From: Pigmentiphaga kullae
GTDB taxonomy: Bacteria; Pseudomonadota; Gammaproteobacteria; Burkholderiales; Burkholderiaceae_B
DNA: 64,000 nt
Reading direction: 5' to 3'
Assembly: GCF_004216695.1 (NCBI RefSeq)
Contig: NZ_SGXC01000001.1
Span: 930,001-994,000 of the forward strand
Positions 9,071 to 17,080 of this stretch are shown piece by piece. The notes below the pieces were generated by a model that saw nothing but the letters and a program-made list of their open reading frames with translations, had not been told where the DNA came from and did no database searches. The stretch's first letter is position 1; each line of letters opens with the position of its first letter. The position numbers and the translations under genes were made by a program.

Positions 9071-9227
9071 GGTGGGATCCGCAAAAGGCCAGGTTAGCCT
9101 GGCGACCTGGCAGCCTTCGTGGCCAGGGAGATGTCCGGGTCTGGAGAGAAAAACGCCACGGTAACTTGGGATTATAGGATTCCCGCCTTTCCAACGCGAG
9201 CACTACCCTGGGCAAGCTGCTCCATAG

Positions 9228-9243
9228 TGTTTCACGTGGAACA
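9228..9243. promoter_or_regulatory. parS-like ParB site (one mismatch)
   Basis: TGTTTCACGTGGAACA differs from the universal parS sequence at one base (A to G at position 12) and sits within a near-palindrome 9226-9245. It is 158 bp upstream of the mnmG start and 116 bp from the perfect site. The rest of 9071-9343 shows no gene. Confidence 0.85.
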
Positions 9244-9343
9244 CTGGGGTGTGCACCAATCATCAAATGATGAACTGTGAGCGTGAATCGCACACTGGCC
9301 AGCAGCCCTGGTCCAGCCAATCGGCAGGGCCAGAGAGTATCGA

Positions 9344-9359
9344 TGTTTCACGTGAAACA
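9344..9359. promoter_or_regulatory. parS centromere site (perfect)
   Basis: TGTTTCACGTGAAACA is an exact match to the conserved chromosomal parS sequence. It is the core of a perfect 26-bp palindrome at 9339-9364, because ATCGA/TCGAT extends it on both sides. ParB encoded at 4372-5313 should load here. parS sites cluster near oriC in most bacteria. Confidence 0.96.
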
Positions 9360-9367
9360 TCGATGGG

Positions 9368-9550
9368 CTACTCGGACTCAATCGGCTGCTCGAGCACCGC
9401 GCCAGCCAGATGCGTCATTGGCACGTGAAAGGCGAGCAAAGGACGGGTATCGGCATTTGCGACAATATCCGCCTTGGCAGCACTGGCCATGGGTGCTCCC
9501 ACTTCGCCCGGCAGGATTTCACGTCCAACCTCTTCCTTACGCGTCCCCAT
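9368..9550 (-). CDS. Possible small protein overlapping the end of the MarR gene
   Basis: A 60-codon frame begins at ATG 9550, inside the last codons of the upstream MarR gene, and ends nine bases from the perfect parS site. AAGG lies about nine bases upstream of the ATG, so translational coupling is possible. I do not recognise the sequence; it is mixed in composition with no membrane segment or known motif. It could equally be non-coding or a remnant. Confidence 0.28.
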   Translation of the reverse strand: MGTRKEEVGREILPGEVGAPMASAAKADIVANADTRPLLAFHVPMTHLAGAVLEQPIESE

Positions 9551-10064
9551 CAGGATGCCCTTCGGCAGTGTCCATCTCTTCACGCATGGCTCGGGCGGTC
9601 AGTACATCCAGCATCTCGAACAGGCCGGCGATCCGTTCCTGTGAATAGCCATCCAGCAGCCGGCTATTGAACTGCCAGGATAACTGCCGCAAGCCAGCGG
9701 CAACCTCTCTCCCCCGGGGACTCAAGCTCAATTCAGCTCGCCGGCCATCCTGTGCCGAGGTCCCCCTTTCAACCAATCCTTTCCTCGACAGAATCCCGAC
9801 GGCCCTGCTGATCTGCGCAGGGTCGACCACGGCAATGCGGGCCAACTTGCTTATCGAGACAGACTGGAAACCGGCAAGCAGCGTAACGACCTGCCACTCG
9901 ACTTGAGAAAACCCGAACTGCACGCGAGCCTGCAGTTGGGAGGCACGTGCCAATGCCTTGCCAAGGGTGGCCACCTTCGGTGCCAGCAAGCCGTCCTGCC
10001 CGCGAGCCTCCGTCGTTTCGAAAGGGACAGTGGACTCTTCCTCGGGCGGGGAATGGGTTGTCAT
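9537..10064 (-). CDS. MarR-family transcriptional regulator
   Basis: A 175-residue regulator with a MarR winged helix-turn-helix. FSQVEWQVVTLLAG, the recognition segment ISKLARIAVVDPAQISRAVGIL and the wing KGLVERGTSAQDGRRAELSLSPRG occupy about residues 50-125. It has a longer N-terminal tail (about 35 residues) than typical members. No catabolic operon is adjacent, so its targets are unknown. The AT-rich 179 bp upstream (10065-10243) presumably holds its promoter. Confidence 0.88.
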   Translation of the reverse strand: MTTHSPPEEESTVPFETTEARGQDGLLAPKVATLGKALARASQLQARVQFGFSQVEWQVVTLLAGFQSVSISKLARIAVVDPAQISRAVGILSRKGLVERGTSAQDGRRAELSLSPRGREVAAGLRQLSWQFNSRLLDGYSQERIAGLFEMLDVLTARAMREEMDTAEGHPDGDA

Positions 10065-10209
10065 AGGTAGCCGCCTCGCTCGAGGCTTTCGTGCAGACGT
10101 GAGCTGTCATTATCTTCGCTCTGATCGTATCCGTGCAATTCCGTGAGAAATCATGCTATTTTTTCTCTACTTATGAAAATACAAGATCCAATCATGCATT
10201 TAAATAAGG

Positions 10210-10222
10210 CGGGATCATCCCG
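10210..10222 (-). terminator. Weak candidate terminator of the fasciclin gene
   Basis: CGGGAT/ATCCCG forms a short perfect hairpin just past the fasciclin stop, followed on the minus strand by CCTTATTT. The stem is short and the T-tract interrupted. Confidence 0.35.
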
Positions 10223-10243
10223 ACAAGCGGGTAGCAGGCAGGA

Positions 10244-10714
10244 TCAGGGAAACAGGACCGTATCCAGCACGTTGATGTAGCCGTTGTCGACCTCGACATC
10301 GGGCTCCAGCACCTCGGCGTCCGACAGCAGCAGGCGGCGGTCCTTGCGATGAACCGTCAGCGTCTTGCCGCCCTCGGTCCTGATCTGCGTGCCTTCCTTG
10401 GCATCCTTCAGGCGGACCTTGCCGGCCACCATGTGCAGCTTGACCACCTGCACCAGCGTATCCTTGTTCCGCAGCGCCTCGCGCCGGGCCGAGGGCAGCT
10501 TGGCGAAGGCTTCGTCGGACGGCGCGAATACGGTGTAGGGCTGGCCTTTCAGCGTCTGCTCCATGCCCGCCTCGCGTACCGCGTTGACCCATGAGCTGAA
10601 CATTCCGGCCGTCTGGGCCGTGTCGATGATGTTGCGCGCCAGGACGCCGGCAGGGCTCATCAGGCCCAGCGCCAGTGCCATGGCGATCAATCCGAGGGTA
10701 TGTCTGACATGCAT
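10244..10714 (-). CDS. Secreted fasciclin (FAS1)-domain protein
   Basis: A 156-residue exported protein with one FAS1 domain, a fold used in adhesion and surface or periplasmic interactions. ATG at 10714 is preceded by GGGAGAAG and gives a good signal peptide (residues 1-25, ending ...GVLA). The FAS1 H1 motif YTVFAPSDEAFAKLP is at about 58-72, and the H2-like segment with NGYINVLDTVL is at the end. Frame stays open upstream but without family similarity. Bacterial proteins of this size are often small secreted FAS1 proteins of unknown ligand. Confidence 0.88.
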   Translation of the reverse strand: MHVRHTLGLIAMALALGLMSPAGVLARNIIDTAQTAGMFSSWVNAVREAGMEQTLKGQPYTVFAPSDEAFAKLPSARREALRNKDTLVQVVKLHMVAGKVRLKDAKEGTQIRTEGGKTLTVHRKDRRLLLSDAEVLEPDVEVDNGYINVLDTVLFP

Positions 10715-10851
10715 GCGCTTCTCCCGAGCGACAAGTTTCTCCTTGGAACATGACCGGCTTGCGGCCCGTCTTTCATGGTCGCTCACCACGCTGTAACCAG
10801 GGCCATCGCTTCGCAAGGGAGCGCAACACGGCGCCCGTCCAGGCGGGGAAT

Positions 10852-10888
10852 AAAAAAACCCCGACGCCCAGGGCGGGCATCGGGGCCG
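10852..10888 (-). terminator. Rho-independent terminator of pckG
   Basis: On the minus strand, CCCCGATGCCC pairs with GGGCGTCGGGG (one G-T pair) around a short loop and is followed by seven T. It lies about 50 bp past the pckG stop. Confidence 0.9.
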
Positions 10889-10934
10889 TGCATCGCGAGC
10901 CGGAGCGGTACGCCGTCCGGCTTGCGAGCGAGAC

Positions 10935-12794
10935 TCAGCCTTGCAGGCGCTTGGACAGGCGCTGCTTGACCTCCACCAATTCGTTCGGAAGTCCCTGCCT
11001 GAGCAGGTCGAACAGTTCGTCGTGCAGGCGCAGTTCTTCCTTCCAGGCTTGCGTATCGATGGCCGTGATGCGATCGAACTGCTCGCGGGTGAAGTTCAGG
11101 CCTTCCCAGCTCAGGTCCTCGTAGGAAGGCGTGACGCCGAAGACGTGGTCCACGCCCTGGGCCTTGCCGTCGATGCGTTCGAGCATCCACTTCAGCACGC
11201 GCATGTTTTCGCCGAAGCCGGGCCACACGAACTTGCCGTTCTCGTCCGTGCGGAACCAGTTCACGCAGAAGATGGCGGGCAGGCGCACGCCGGCCGATTC
11301 GAGCTTGGCGCCCAACTGCAGCCAGTGGCTGAAATAGTCGCTCATGTTGTAGCCGCAGAACGGCAGCATGGCGAAGGGATCACGGCGCACGACGCCCTGC
11401 TTGCCGGTGGCGGCGGCGGTGGTTTCCGAACCCATGGTGGCCGCCATGTAGACGCCCTCGACCCAGTTGCGGGCCTCGGTCACCAGCGGCACCGTGGTGG
11501 AGCGGCGGCCGCCGAATACGAAGGCATCGATGGTCACGCCCGCGGGGTTGTCCCACTCGGCGTCGATGGCCGGATTCTGGTCGGCGGCGACGGTGAAGCG
11601 GGCATTCGGATGCGCCGCCTTGCGGCCGGTGGCCTTGCCGATTTCCGGCGTCCAGTCCTGGCCCTGCCAGTCGATGCAGTGGGCGGGCGGCTCGCTCATG
11701 CCTTCCCACCAGATGTCGCCGTCGTCGGTCAGCGCGACGTTGGTGAAGATGACGTTTTCGCGCAGCGTCGCCATGCAGTTGAAGTTGGTCTTCTCGTTGG
11801 TGCCGGGCGCGACGCCGAAGTAGCCGGCCTCGGGGTTGATGGCGCGCAGCTTGCCGTCGGGACCGGGCTTGATCCAGGCGATGTCGTCGCCGATGGTGGT
11901 GACCTTCCAGCCCGGCAGCGACGGAATCAGCATCGCGAAGTTGGTCTTGCCGCAGGCCGAGGGGAAGGCCGCGCCGACGTGCATCTTCTTGCCCTCGGGC
12001 GAGGTCACGCCCAGGATGAGCATGTGCTCGGCCAGCCAGCCCTGGTCGCGGCCCATCTTGGAGGCAATGCGCAGCGCCAGGCACTTCTTGCCCAGCAGCG
12101 CGTTGCCGCCGTAGCCCGAACCGAAAGACCAGATCTCGCGGGTTTCGGGATAGTGGACGATGTACTTGGTGTCGTTGCAGGGCCACGCGACGTCGGCCTC
12201 GCCCTGGGCGAGCGGCTTGCCCACGGTGTGGACGCAGGGAACGAACACGCCGTCGGCGCCCAGCACGTCGTAGACCTTGCGGCCCATGCGGGTCATGATG
12301 CGCATATTGGCCACGACGTAGGGCGAGTCGGACAGCTCGACGCCGATCTGCGCGATGGGCGAGCCCAGCGGCCCCATCGAGAACGGAATCACGTACATGG
12401 TACGGCCGCGCATGGAACCGGCGAACAGCCCGTTCAGCGTCGTACGCATTTCCGCCGGGTCCACCCAGTTGTTCGTCGGGCCCGCGTCTTCCTTGCGTTC
12501 GGAACAGATGAAGGTACGGTCTTCGACACGCGCGACGTCGGACGGATCGGACCAGGCCAGATAGGAATTGGGACGCTTGGCGGGATTCAGGCGGCGCAGC
12601 GTACCGGCCTGGACCATCAGTTCGCACAGGCGGTCATATTCTTCCTGGGAACCGTCGCACCACTCGATGCGATCAGGCTGCGCCAGCGCCGCGACCTCGG
12701 CCACCCAGGCCTTCAATCGTTCATGCCGTACCCAGTCAGGAGCGTCGACCGCCGAAAGTTGTTTGGGAACCGATGTTTTGGGCACGGCGTTCAT
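10935..12794 (-). CDS. pckG: Phosphoenolpyruvate carboxykinase (GTP)
   Basis: Converts oxaloacetate plus GTP to phosphoenolpyruvate, the entry step of gluconeogenesis. The 619 residues match the GTP-dependent family rather than the shorter ATP family. The P-loop [13 protein letters not shown] carries the reactive cysteine of the GTP enzymes, the metal site GDDIAWI follows, and the substrate segment [14 protein letters not shown] lies before them. It is monocistronic, with its own terminator, and divergent from a 2-hydroxyacid dehydrogenase. Gluconeogenesis would fit an organism living on organic acids, as the many carboxylate uptake genes here suggest. Confidence 0.98.
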   Translation of the reverse strand: MNAVPKTSVPKQLSAVDAPDWVRHERLKAWVAEVAALAQPDRIEWCDGSQEEYDRLCELMVQAGTLRRLNPAKRPNSYLAWSDPSDVARVEDRTFICSERKEDAGPTNNWVDPAEMRTTLNGLFAGSMRGRTMYVIPFSMGPLGSPIAQIGVELSDSPYVVANMRIMTRMGRKVYDVLGADGVFVPCVHTVGKPLAQGEADVAWPCNDTKYIVHYPETREIWSFGSGYGGNALLGKKCLALRIASKMGRDQGWLAEHMLILGVTSPEGKKMHVGAAFPSACGKTNFAMLIPSLPGWKVTTIGDDIAWIKPGPDGKLRAINPEAGYFGVAPGTNEKTNFNCMATLRENVIFTNVALTDDGDIWWEGMSEPPAHCIDWQGQDWTPEIGKATGRKAAHPNARFTVAADQNPAIDAEWDNPAGVTIDAFVFGGRRSTTVPLVTEARNWVEGVYMAATMGSETTAAATGKQGVVRRDPFAMLPFCGYNMSDYFSHWLQLGAKLESAGVRLPAIFCVNWFRTDENGKFVWPGFGENMRVLKWMLERIDGKAQGVDHVFGVTPSYEDLSWEGLNFTREQFDRITAIDTQAWKEELRLHDELFDLLRQGLPNELVEVKQRLSKRLQG

Positions 12795-12996
12795 TGGTCA
12801 CTTTCTCCTCGACGCTGGGGCGCCTGATCATGATGTAAATAATGAGCCGGGCATCGATTGGCCCGGCCGGACTTTAACTTAATATACCCCACCCCCTTCC
12901 TGCAAAAGTTTCCAGGAAGAAAGGGTCCGTTACCGTTGGCAGCTACCACTCACAATACCAATTGGACTACCATCGCCGCTGTTTGAAGGAAAGCCC

Positions 12997-13983
12997 ATGC
13001 GCATAACGATTCTGGACGACTATCAAGACGCGGTACGCAAGCTGGACTGCTTCAGCCTGCTCGATGGCCACGACGTCAAGGTCTACAACAACACGGTCAA
13101 GGGGCTGGGCCAATTGGCCGTCCGGCTGCGCGACACGGAAACGCTGGTACTGATCCGTGAGCGTACGCCCATCACCCGCGCCCTGCTGGACAAATTGCCT
13201 CAGCTGAAGCTGATTTCCCAGACGGGGCGCGTCGGGTCGCACATCGACGTGGAGGCCTGTACCGAGCGCGGGATCGCCGTCGCTCAGGGGGTCGGCTCGC
13301 CTGTCGCGCCGGCAGAACTGACGTGGGCGCTCATTATGAGCGCGATGAGGCGAATTCCTCAATATGCGGCAAACCTCAAGCATGGGGCCTGGCAGCAATC
13401 GGGCATGAAAGCATCGTCGATGCCGCCCAATTTCGGCCTGGGCCGGACCTTGCACGGGAGCCAATTGGGCCTCTTCGGCTATGGCAAGATCGGCAAGCTC
13501 GTCGCGGGCTACGGCAAGGCCTTCGGCATGAAGGTCACCGTCTGGGGCCGGGAATCGACCCTGGAACGGGCGCGGGCCGACGGCCTGGATACGGCGGCCA
13601 GCAAAGAGGCGCTGTTCTCGAACAGCGACGTGCTGTGCATGCTGCTGAAGCTGAGCGAGGAAACCCGCGGCATCGTCACCCTGGCAGACCTGCAGCGCAT
13701 GGGGCCCGAGGCGCTGTTCGTGAACACCTCGCGAGCGGAGCTGGTGGAGCCGGACGCGCTGGTGCTGGCGCTGAACCGGGGCCGGCCGGGGCTGGCGGCG
13801 ATCGACGTATTCGAAAGCGAGCCCATCCTGCAAGGCCACCCGCTGCTGCGGATGGAGAATGTCATCTGCACGCCGCACATCGGTTTCGTGGAGAGCAACA
13901 GCTACAACCTTTATTTCAAGGTTGCGTTCGAGAACATATTGGCGTGGGCGGCGGGGAAACCCAATAATTTAGTCACCCCGTGA
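12997..13983 (+). CDS. D-2-hydroxyacid dehydrogenase family protein
   Basis: NAD(P)-dependent oxidoreductase of the D-isomer 2-hydroxyacid dehydrogenase family, 328 residues. The nucleotide-binding motif GYGKIG sits near residues 161-166. The catalytic triad is visible as Arg in NTSRAELV, Glu in DVFESEP and His in CTPHIGF. The start ATG is preceded by GAAGGAAAG. It resembles 3-phosphoglycerate dehydrogenase-like members without an ACT domain; the substrate is not determined. It stands alone, with a hairpin-rich repeat directly downstream. Confidence 0.92.
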   Translation: MRITILDDYQDAVRKLDCFSLLDGHDVKVYNNTVKGLGQLAVRLRDTETLVLIRERTPITRALLDKLPQLKLISQTGRVGSHIDVEACTERGIAVAQGVGSPVAPAELTWALIMSAMRRIPQYAANLKHGAWQQSGMKASSMPPNFGLGRTLHGSQLGLFGYGKIGKLVAGYGKAFGMKVTVWGRESTLERARADGLDTAASKEALFSNSDVLCMLLKLSEETRGIVTLADLQRMGPEALFVNTSRAELVEPDALVLALNRGRPGLAAIDVFESEPILQGHPLLRMENVICTPHIGFVESNSYNLYFKVAFENILAWAAGKPNNLVTP

Positions 13984-13986
13984 GGG

Positions 13987-14070
13987 AAGCCCACCCCCTA
14001 CCCGCTAACGCGGGCCCCCTCAAGGGGGCGGCGCTGGCGGACCGGCAAAGCCGGATCCGCGGCGCCCAGG
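13987..14070 (+). repeat. Hairpin-rich intergenic repeat, copy B
   Basis: Same three-hairpin plan as copy A, immediately after the 2-hydroxyacid dehydrogenase stop. Hairpin 1 is CCCGC/GCGGG (14001-14014), hairpin 2 GCCCCC/GGGGGC, and hairpin 3 spans 14030-14066 with outer GGCGCT/GGCGCC, middle GCGGA/TCCGC, inner CCGGC/GCCGG and an AAA loop. The unpaired bases are in the same places as in copy A. Bases differ from copy A while pairing is kept. Confidence 0.7.
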
Positions 14071-14107
14071 ATCAAAGCAAGCATGCGGTGCTCCGCACCG
14101 AGACAAC

Positions 14108-14192
14108 CCAACCAGGCCCAGGATGCGGTGGATCCGGCTCCGCCGGTCCACCCGCATCGCCCCCTGGGGGGGGCGCCCGAAGGGCGCAGGGG
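14108..14192 (-). repeat. Hairpin-rich intergenic repeat, copy C (inverted)
   Basis: A third copy in the opposite orientation, downstream of the cold-shock gene. Its compound stem (14122-14158) pairs GATGCG/CGCATC, GTGGA/TCCAC and CCGGC/GCCGG with the same bulge positions. Hairpin 1 is GCGCCC/GGGCGC near 14173-14187. On the minus strand it is followed by CTGGGCCTGGT, also found after copy A. Copies B and C together fill most of the 302-bp gap 13984-14285. Confidence 0.7.
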
Positions 14193-14207
14193 GGGTCAAA
14201 TACTTTA

Positions 14208-14245
14208 GAAAAAAACGAGCCCATCCCGCTGGGGAGCGGGATGGG
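14208..14245 (-). terminator. Rho-independent terminator of the cold-shock gene
   Basis: CCCATCCCGCT pairs with AGCGGGATGGG around a short CCCC-type loop (14220-14245) and is followed on the minus strand by a run of T (A-run at 14209-14215 on the plus strand). It lies about 40 bp past the csp stop. Confidence 0.9.
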
Positions 14246-14285
14246 TAAGCGGGGCGGCGTGGCCGTCCCGCGCATGAGCGGCTAT

Positions 14286-14492
14286 TTACAGCGGCTTGAT
14301 ATCGGAAGCCTGGGGACCCTTGGGGCCGTCCTTGACTTCGTACTCGACTTCCTGCCCTTCGGCCAGGCTGCGGTAGCCGCGGCCGACGATGGCGGAAAAG
14401 TGAGCGAACACATCCGGACCACCGGCGTCCGGCGTGATGAAGCCGAATCCCTTGTCCGCGTTAAACCATTTGACCTTGCCCTTCTGTGCCAT
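14286..14492 (-). CDS. Cold-shock domain protein (CspA family)
   Basis: A 68-residue single-stranded nucleic-acid-binding protein that melts mRNA structure. The RNP1 motif KGFGFITP and RNP2-like DVFAHFSAI are intact, after the canonical [10 protein letters not shown] start. The length is the family norm. It has its own terminator. The 240 bp between its start and the next gene (14493-14734) is non-coding and leaves room for the long 5' leader typical of csp genes, but I cannot identify a cold box with confidence. Confidence 0.96.
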   Translation of the reverse strand: MAQKGKVKWFNADKGFGFITPDAGGPDVFAHFSAIVGRGYRSLAEGQEVEYEVKDGPKGPQASDIKPL

Positions 14493-14734
14493 GTTCGGCG
14501 TCCTCTAATCAATCTAAACAATGCAATGGAACCAAGAACGCCGACACGAACTGAAATGCGGTAATGGCGGACATCCGCAAATGGCAGACGGGACTTGCGT
14601 GCTGCTTGAATTCAACTGCGAATCGCAGCATACCCGCGTGTACTTTGCGAATCAATAACATTTAGCAGGCGTATCGCAAATGCTATGTCCACGCCACGCA
14701 ACAGGCCGAAATCCCCTGTGCCGGGCCTCCGAAA

Positions 14735-15772
14735 TCAGTCGCGCAACGCCGGAAAACGCATAAGCAAACCACGGTAGAGCGGCGGGGTGATCAGCAGCAC
14801 GAAGGCCAGCCGGAACACCTGAAAAGCCGTTACCAGCGGCACGCCCAGTTGCAGCACCTTGGCGGTGATGCACATCTCGGCGATGCCGCCGGGCGCCAGC
14901 CCGAGCATCAGGGTGGGCAGCGCGATACCGCTGGGCTGCGCCAGGAGCAGGCTCAGGCCCGCCGAAAGCATGATCACGACCAGGGTATAGACCAGGATCA
15001 ATCCCATGAAGCGCGGGGCCGTCCGGAAGAAATCGGGGGTGTAGCGGTCGCCCAGCGACCAGCCTATGAGCAATTGCGCGGCGTTCAGCATGAAGGTCGG
15101 CATCGCCGACAAGGCCATGTCGTTGGAAGTCAGCAGGATGGTGACGGCCATGGGCCCCAGCACCCAGGCGTTGGGGATGCGCAGCCGCGACGCCAGCAGC
15201 GCGCCGCCGGCGCCCAGCGCGAACATCGCCGCCAGTCCGGCGGGATCGACCTTGGTCATGGCGGGCGCGAACAGCCCGCTGCCGGTCACGCCGGACATCC
15301 GGAAAGCCAGCGGCACCAGCACGACGACGAGCAGGATGCGCAGGCTGTGGGCCGAGGCGACCAGCGCCACCTTGCCGCCGTAGCGGTCGGACAGGTTGGC
15401 CATTTCCGCCGCGCCGCCTATGGTGGACGAAAAATAGGCGGTGCTGAATTCCACGCCGCCGGCGCGCTGAAGGAACCAGGCGCCGGCCAGCCCCGCGGCC
15501 ACCGAGAATATGGCCCCCAGCAGCAAGGGCAGCAGATTGCCCGCGATCTCGTCGACCACCATGGGCGTGAAATACAGGCCCAGGCCCACGCCTATCACCC
15601 ACTGCCCCGCGTAGCGCAGCTCGGTCCGGCTGCGGGACTGCACGCCGGCGATCTTGGTCGCCGCCGTGGCGATCAGCGCGCCCAGCATCCAGGGCAGCGG
15701 GGTGTGAAGCGCGACCGCTATCAGCGAGCCGCAAAGCGCGATGGCAAAACCTAGCAGCAGACGGACGAACAT
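14735..15772 (-). CDS. AbrB-family membrane protein
   Basis: A 345-residue integral membrane protein with about ten hydrophobic segments arranged as two similar halves; GxPxPWMLGALI in the first half and PNAWVLGPMAVTILL in the second are the duplicated AbrB signature. The family (sometimes annotated as an ammonia monooxygenase regulator) is probably a transporter, with no firm substrate. ATG at 15772 starts at the first hydrophobic helix; the frame continues upstream for 29 codons of arginine-rich sequence unlike the family. It is divergent from an aminotransferase. Confidence 0.88.
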   Translation of the reverse strand: MFVRLLLGFAIALCGSLIAVALHTPLPWMLGALIATAATKIAGVQSRSRTELRYAGQWVIGVGLGLYFTPMVVDEIAGNLLPLLLGAIFSVAAGLAGAWFLQRAGGVEFSTAYFSSTIGGAAEMANLSDRYGGKVALVASAHSLRILLVVVLVPLAFRMSGVTGSGLFAPAMTKVDPAGLAAMFALGAGGALLASRLRIPNAWVLGPMAVTILLTSNDMALSAMPTFMLNAAQLLIGWSLGDRYTPDFFRTAPRFMGLILVYTLVVIMLSAGLSLLLAQPSGIALPTLMLGLAPGGIAEMCITAKVLQLGVPLVTAFQVFRLAFVLLITPPLYRGLLMRFPALRD

Positions 15773-15867
15773 GGGGAACGAAGCGGGCGGGCGTGGCCGC
15801 CGGTGGACGCGTGGAGGTAGACTGATCCGATGAAGACGAATGGTACATCCAAGGCCCAAGCAAGCTG

Positions 15868-17034
15868 ATGATTAATTCCAAACTGCCGGACGTCGGCGTC
15901 ACCATCTTTACCGTCATGAGCCGGCTGGCCACGGAAACCCGCGCCATCAACCTGGGCCAGGGCTTCCCCGATTTCGATCCCGACGCCGGCCTGCTGGCGC
16001 AGGTCGACGCCGCCATGGCCGCGGGCCATAACCAGTACGCTCCCATGCCTGGAATCCCGGCGCTGCGGGCCGCCATCGCGACCAAGACGCAGGCGCTGTA
16101 CGGCGCGGCCTACGATCCCGAAACGGAGATCACCGTGACCAGCGGCGCCACCCAGGCCCTGATGACCGCCATCCTGGCGGTGGCCGGCACCGGCGACGAG
16201 GTCATCGTGCTGGAGCCCAACTACGACTCCTACGTGCCGGCCATACGCCTGGCGGGCGCCGCGCCGGTGGCGGTGCAACTGCTCCCCCCCACGCCCGAGG
16301 CGCCCGGCTACCGGCCCGACTGGGACGCGGTCCGGCGCGCCATCACGCCGCGCACCCGCGCCCTCGTGATCAATTTCCCGCACAATCCCACCGGGGCGGT
16401 CCTGGACGACGGCGACCTGGACGAACTCGAGCGCATCCTGGAAGGCACGGGCGTGGTGCTGATCTCGGACGAGGTCTATGAGCACATCGTGTTCGACGGC
16501 CGCCGGCATGCGTCCATCGCGCGCCGGCCGGCGCTGGCGGCCCGCAGCTTCCTGATATCGTCGTTCGGCAAGACGTTCCACACCACGGGCTGGAAGATCG
16601 GCTATTGCTGCGCGCCCGCCGCCCTGTCCGTGGAATTCCGCAAGATCCACCAGTTCATGGTGTTCGCGGTATCGACCCCGATGCAGTACGCACTGGCCGC
16701 GTTCCTGAAAGATCCCCGCCATTACCTGGAACTGCCCGCCTTCTACCAGGCCAAGCGCGACCGTCTGGAAGCGGGGCTGCAGCAGACGCGCTTTCGCACC
16801 CTGCCCTGCCCGGGCACCTACTTCCTGCTGGCTGACTACAGCGCGATATCGGATGCGCCCGAAAGCGAGTTCGCGCGCTGGCTGACCACCGAGCACGGCG
16901 TGGCGGTCATTCCCATCGCGGCCTTCCATGCCGATCCGGACGCGCCGGCCTCGAACCGGCAACTGGTGCGCTTCTGCTTCGCCAAGAAGGACAGCACGCT
17001 GGACGCGGCGCTGGAGCGCCTGCAGCGGGTCTGA
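15868..17034 (+). CDS. Pyridoxal-phosphate aminotransferase, methionine aminotransferase (YbdL) type
   Basis: A class I/II aminotransferase of 388 residues. Present are the substrate loop INLGQGFPDFDPD, the PLP-phosphate and ring contacts NFPHNPTGAV and SDEVYEHIVFDG, the Schiff-base lysine in SSFGKTFHTTGWKIGY (about Lys235), and the C-terminal arginine in LVRFCFAKK. The pattern IGYCCAP and the overall length best match the E. coli YbdL/kynurenine-aminotransferase-like methionine aminotransferases. It is divergent from the AbrB permease and converges on tctA across a strong terminator. Confidence 0.9.
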   Translation: MINSKLPDVGVTIFTVMSRLATETRAINLGQGFPDFDPDAGLLAQVDAAMAAGHNQYAPMPGIPALRAAIATKTQALYGAAYDPETEITVTSGATQALMTAILAVAGTGDEVIVLEPNYDSYVPAIRLAGAAPVAVQLLPPTPEAPGYRPDWDAVRRAITPRTRALVINFPHNPTGAVLDDGDLDELERILEGTGVVLISDEVYEHIVFDGRRHASIARRPALAARSFLISSFGKTFHTTGWKIGYCCAPAALSVEFRKIHQFMVFAVSTPMQYALAAFLKDPRHYLELPAFYQAKRDRLEAGLQQTRFRTLPCPGTYFLLADYSAISDAPESEFARWLTTEHGVAVIPIAAFHADPDAPASNRQLVRFCFAKKDSTLDAALERLQRV

Positions 17035-17037
17035 AAG

Positions 17038-17067
17038 GGGCATGCGGGCCCGATTGCCCGCATGCCC
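17038..17067. terminator. Bidirectional stem-loop between converging genes
   Basis: A perfect 12-bp stem GGGCATGCGGGC/GCCCGCATGCCC with a six-base loop lies in the 46 bp between the aminotransferase stop and the tctA stop. It lacks a T-tract on either strand, so efficiency is uncertain. Confidence 0.65.
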
Positions 17068-17080
17068 TCGCCTGCGTCGC

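Noticed and set aside
10941-12827. A 628-codon frame opposite pckG
   Set aside because: It is the antisense shadow of pckG, with the His/Arg/Val-rich composition typical of GC-rich antisense frames and no family motif.
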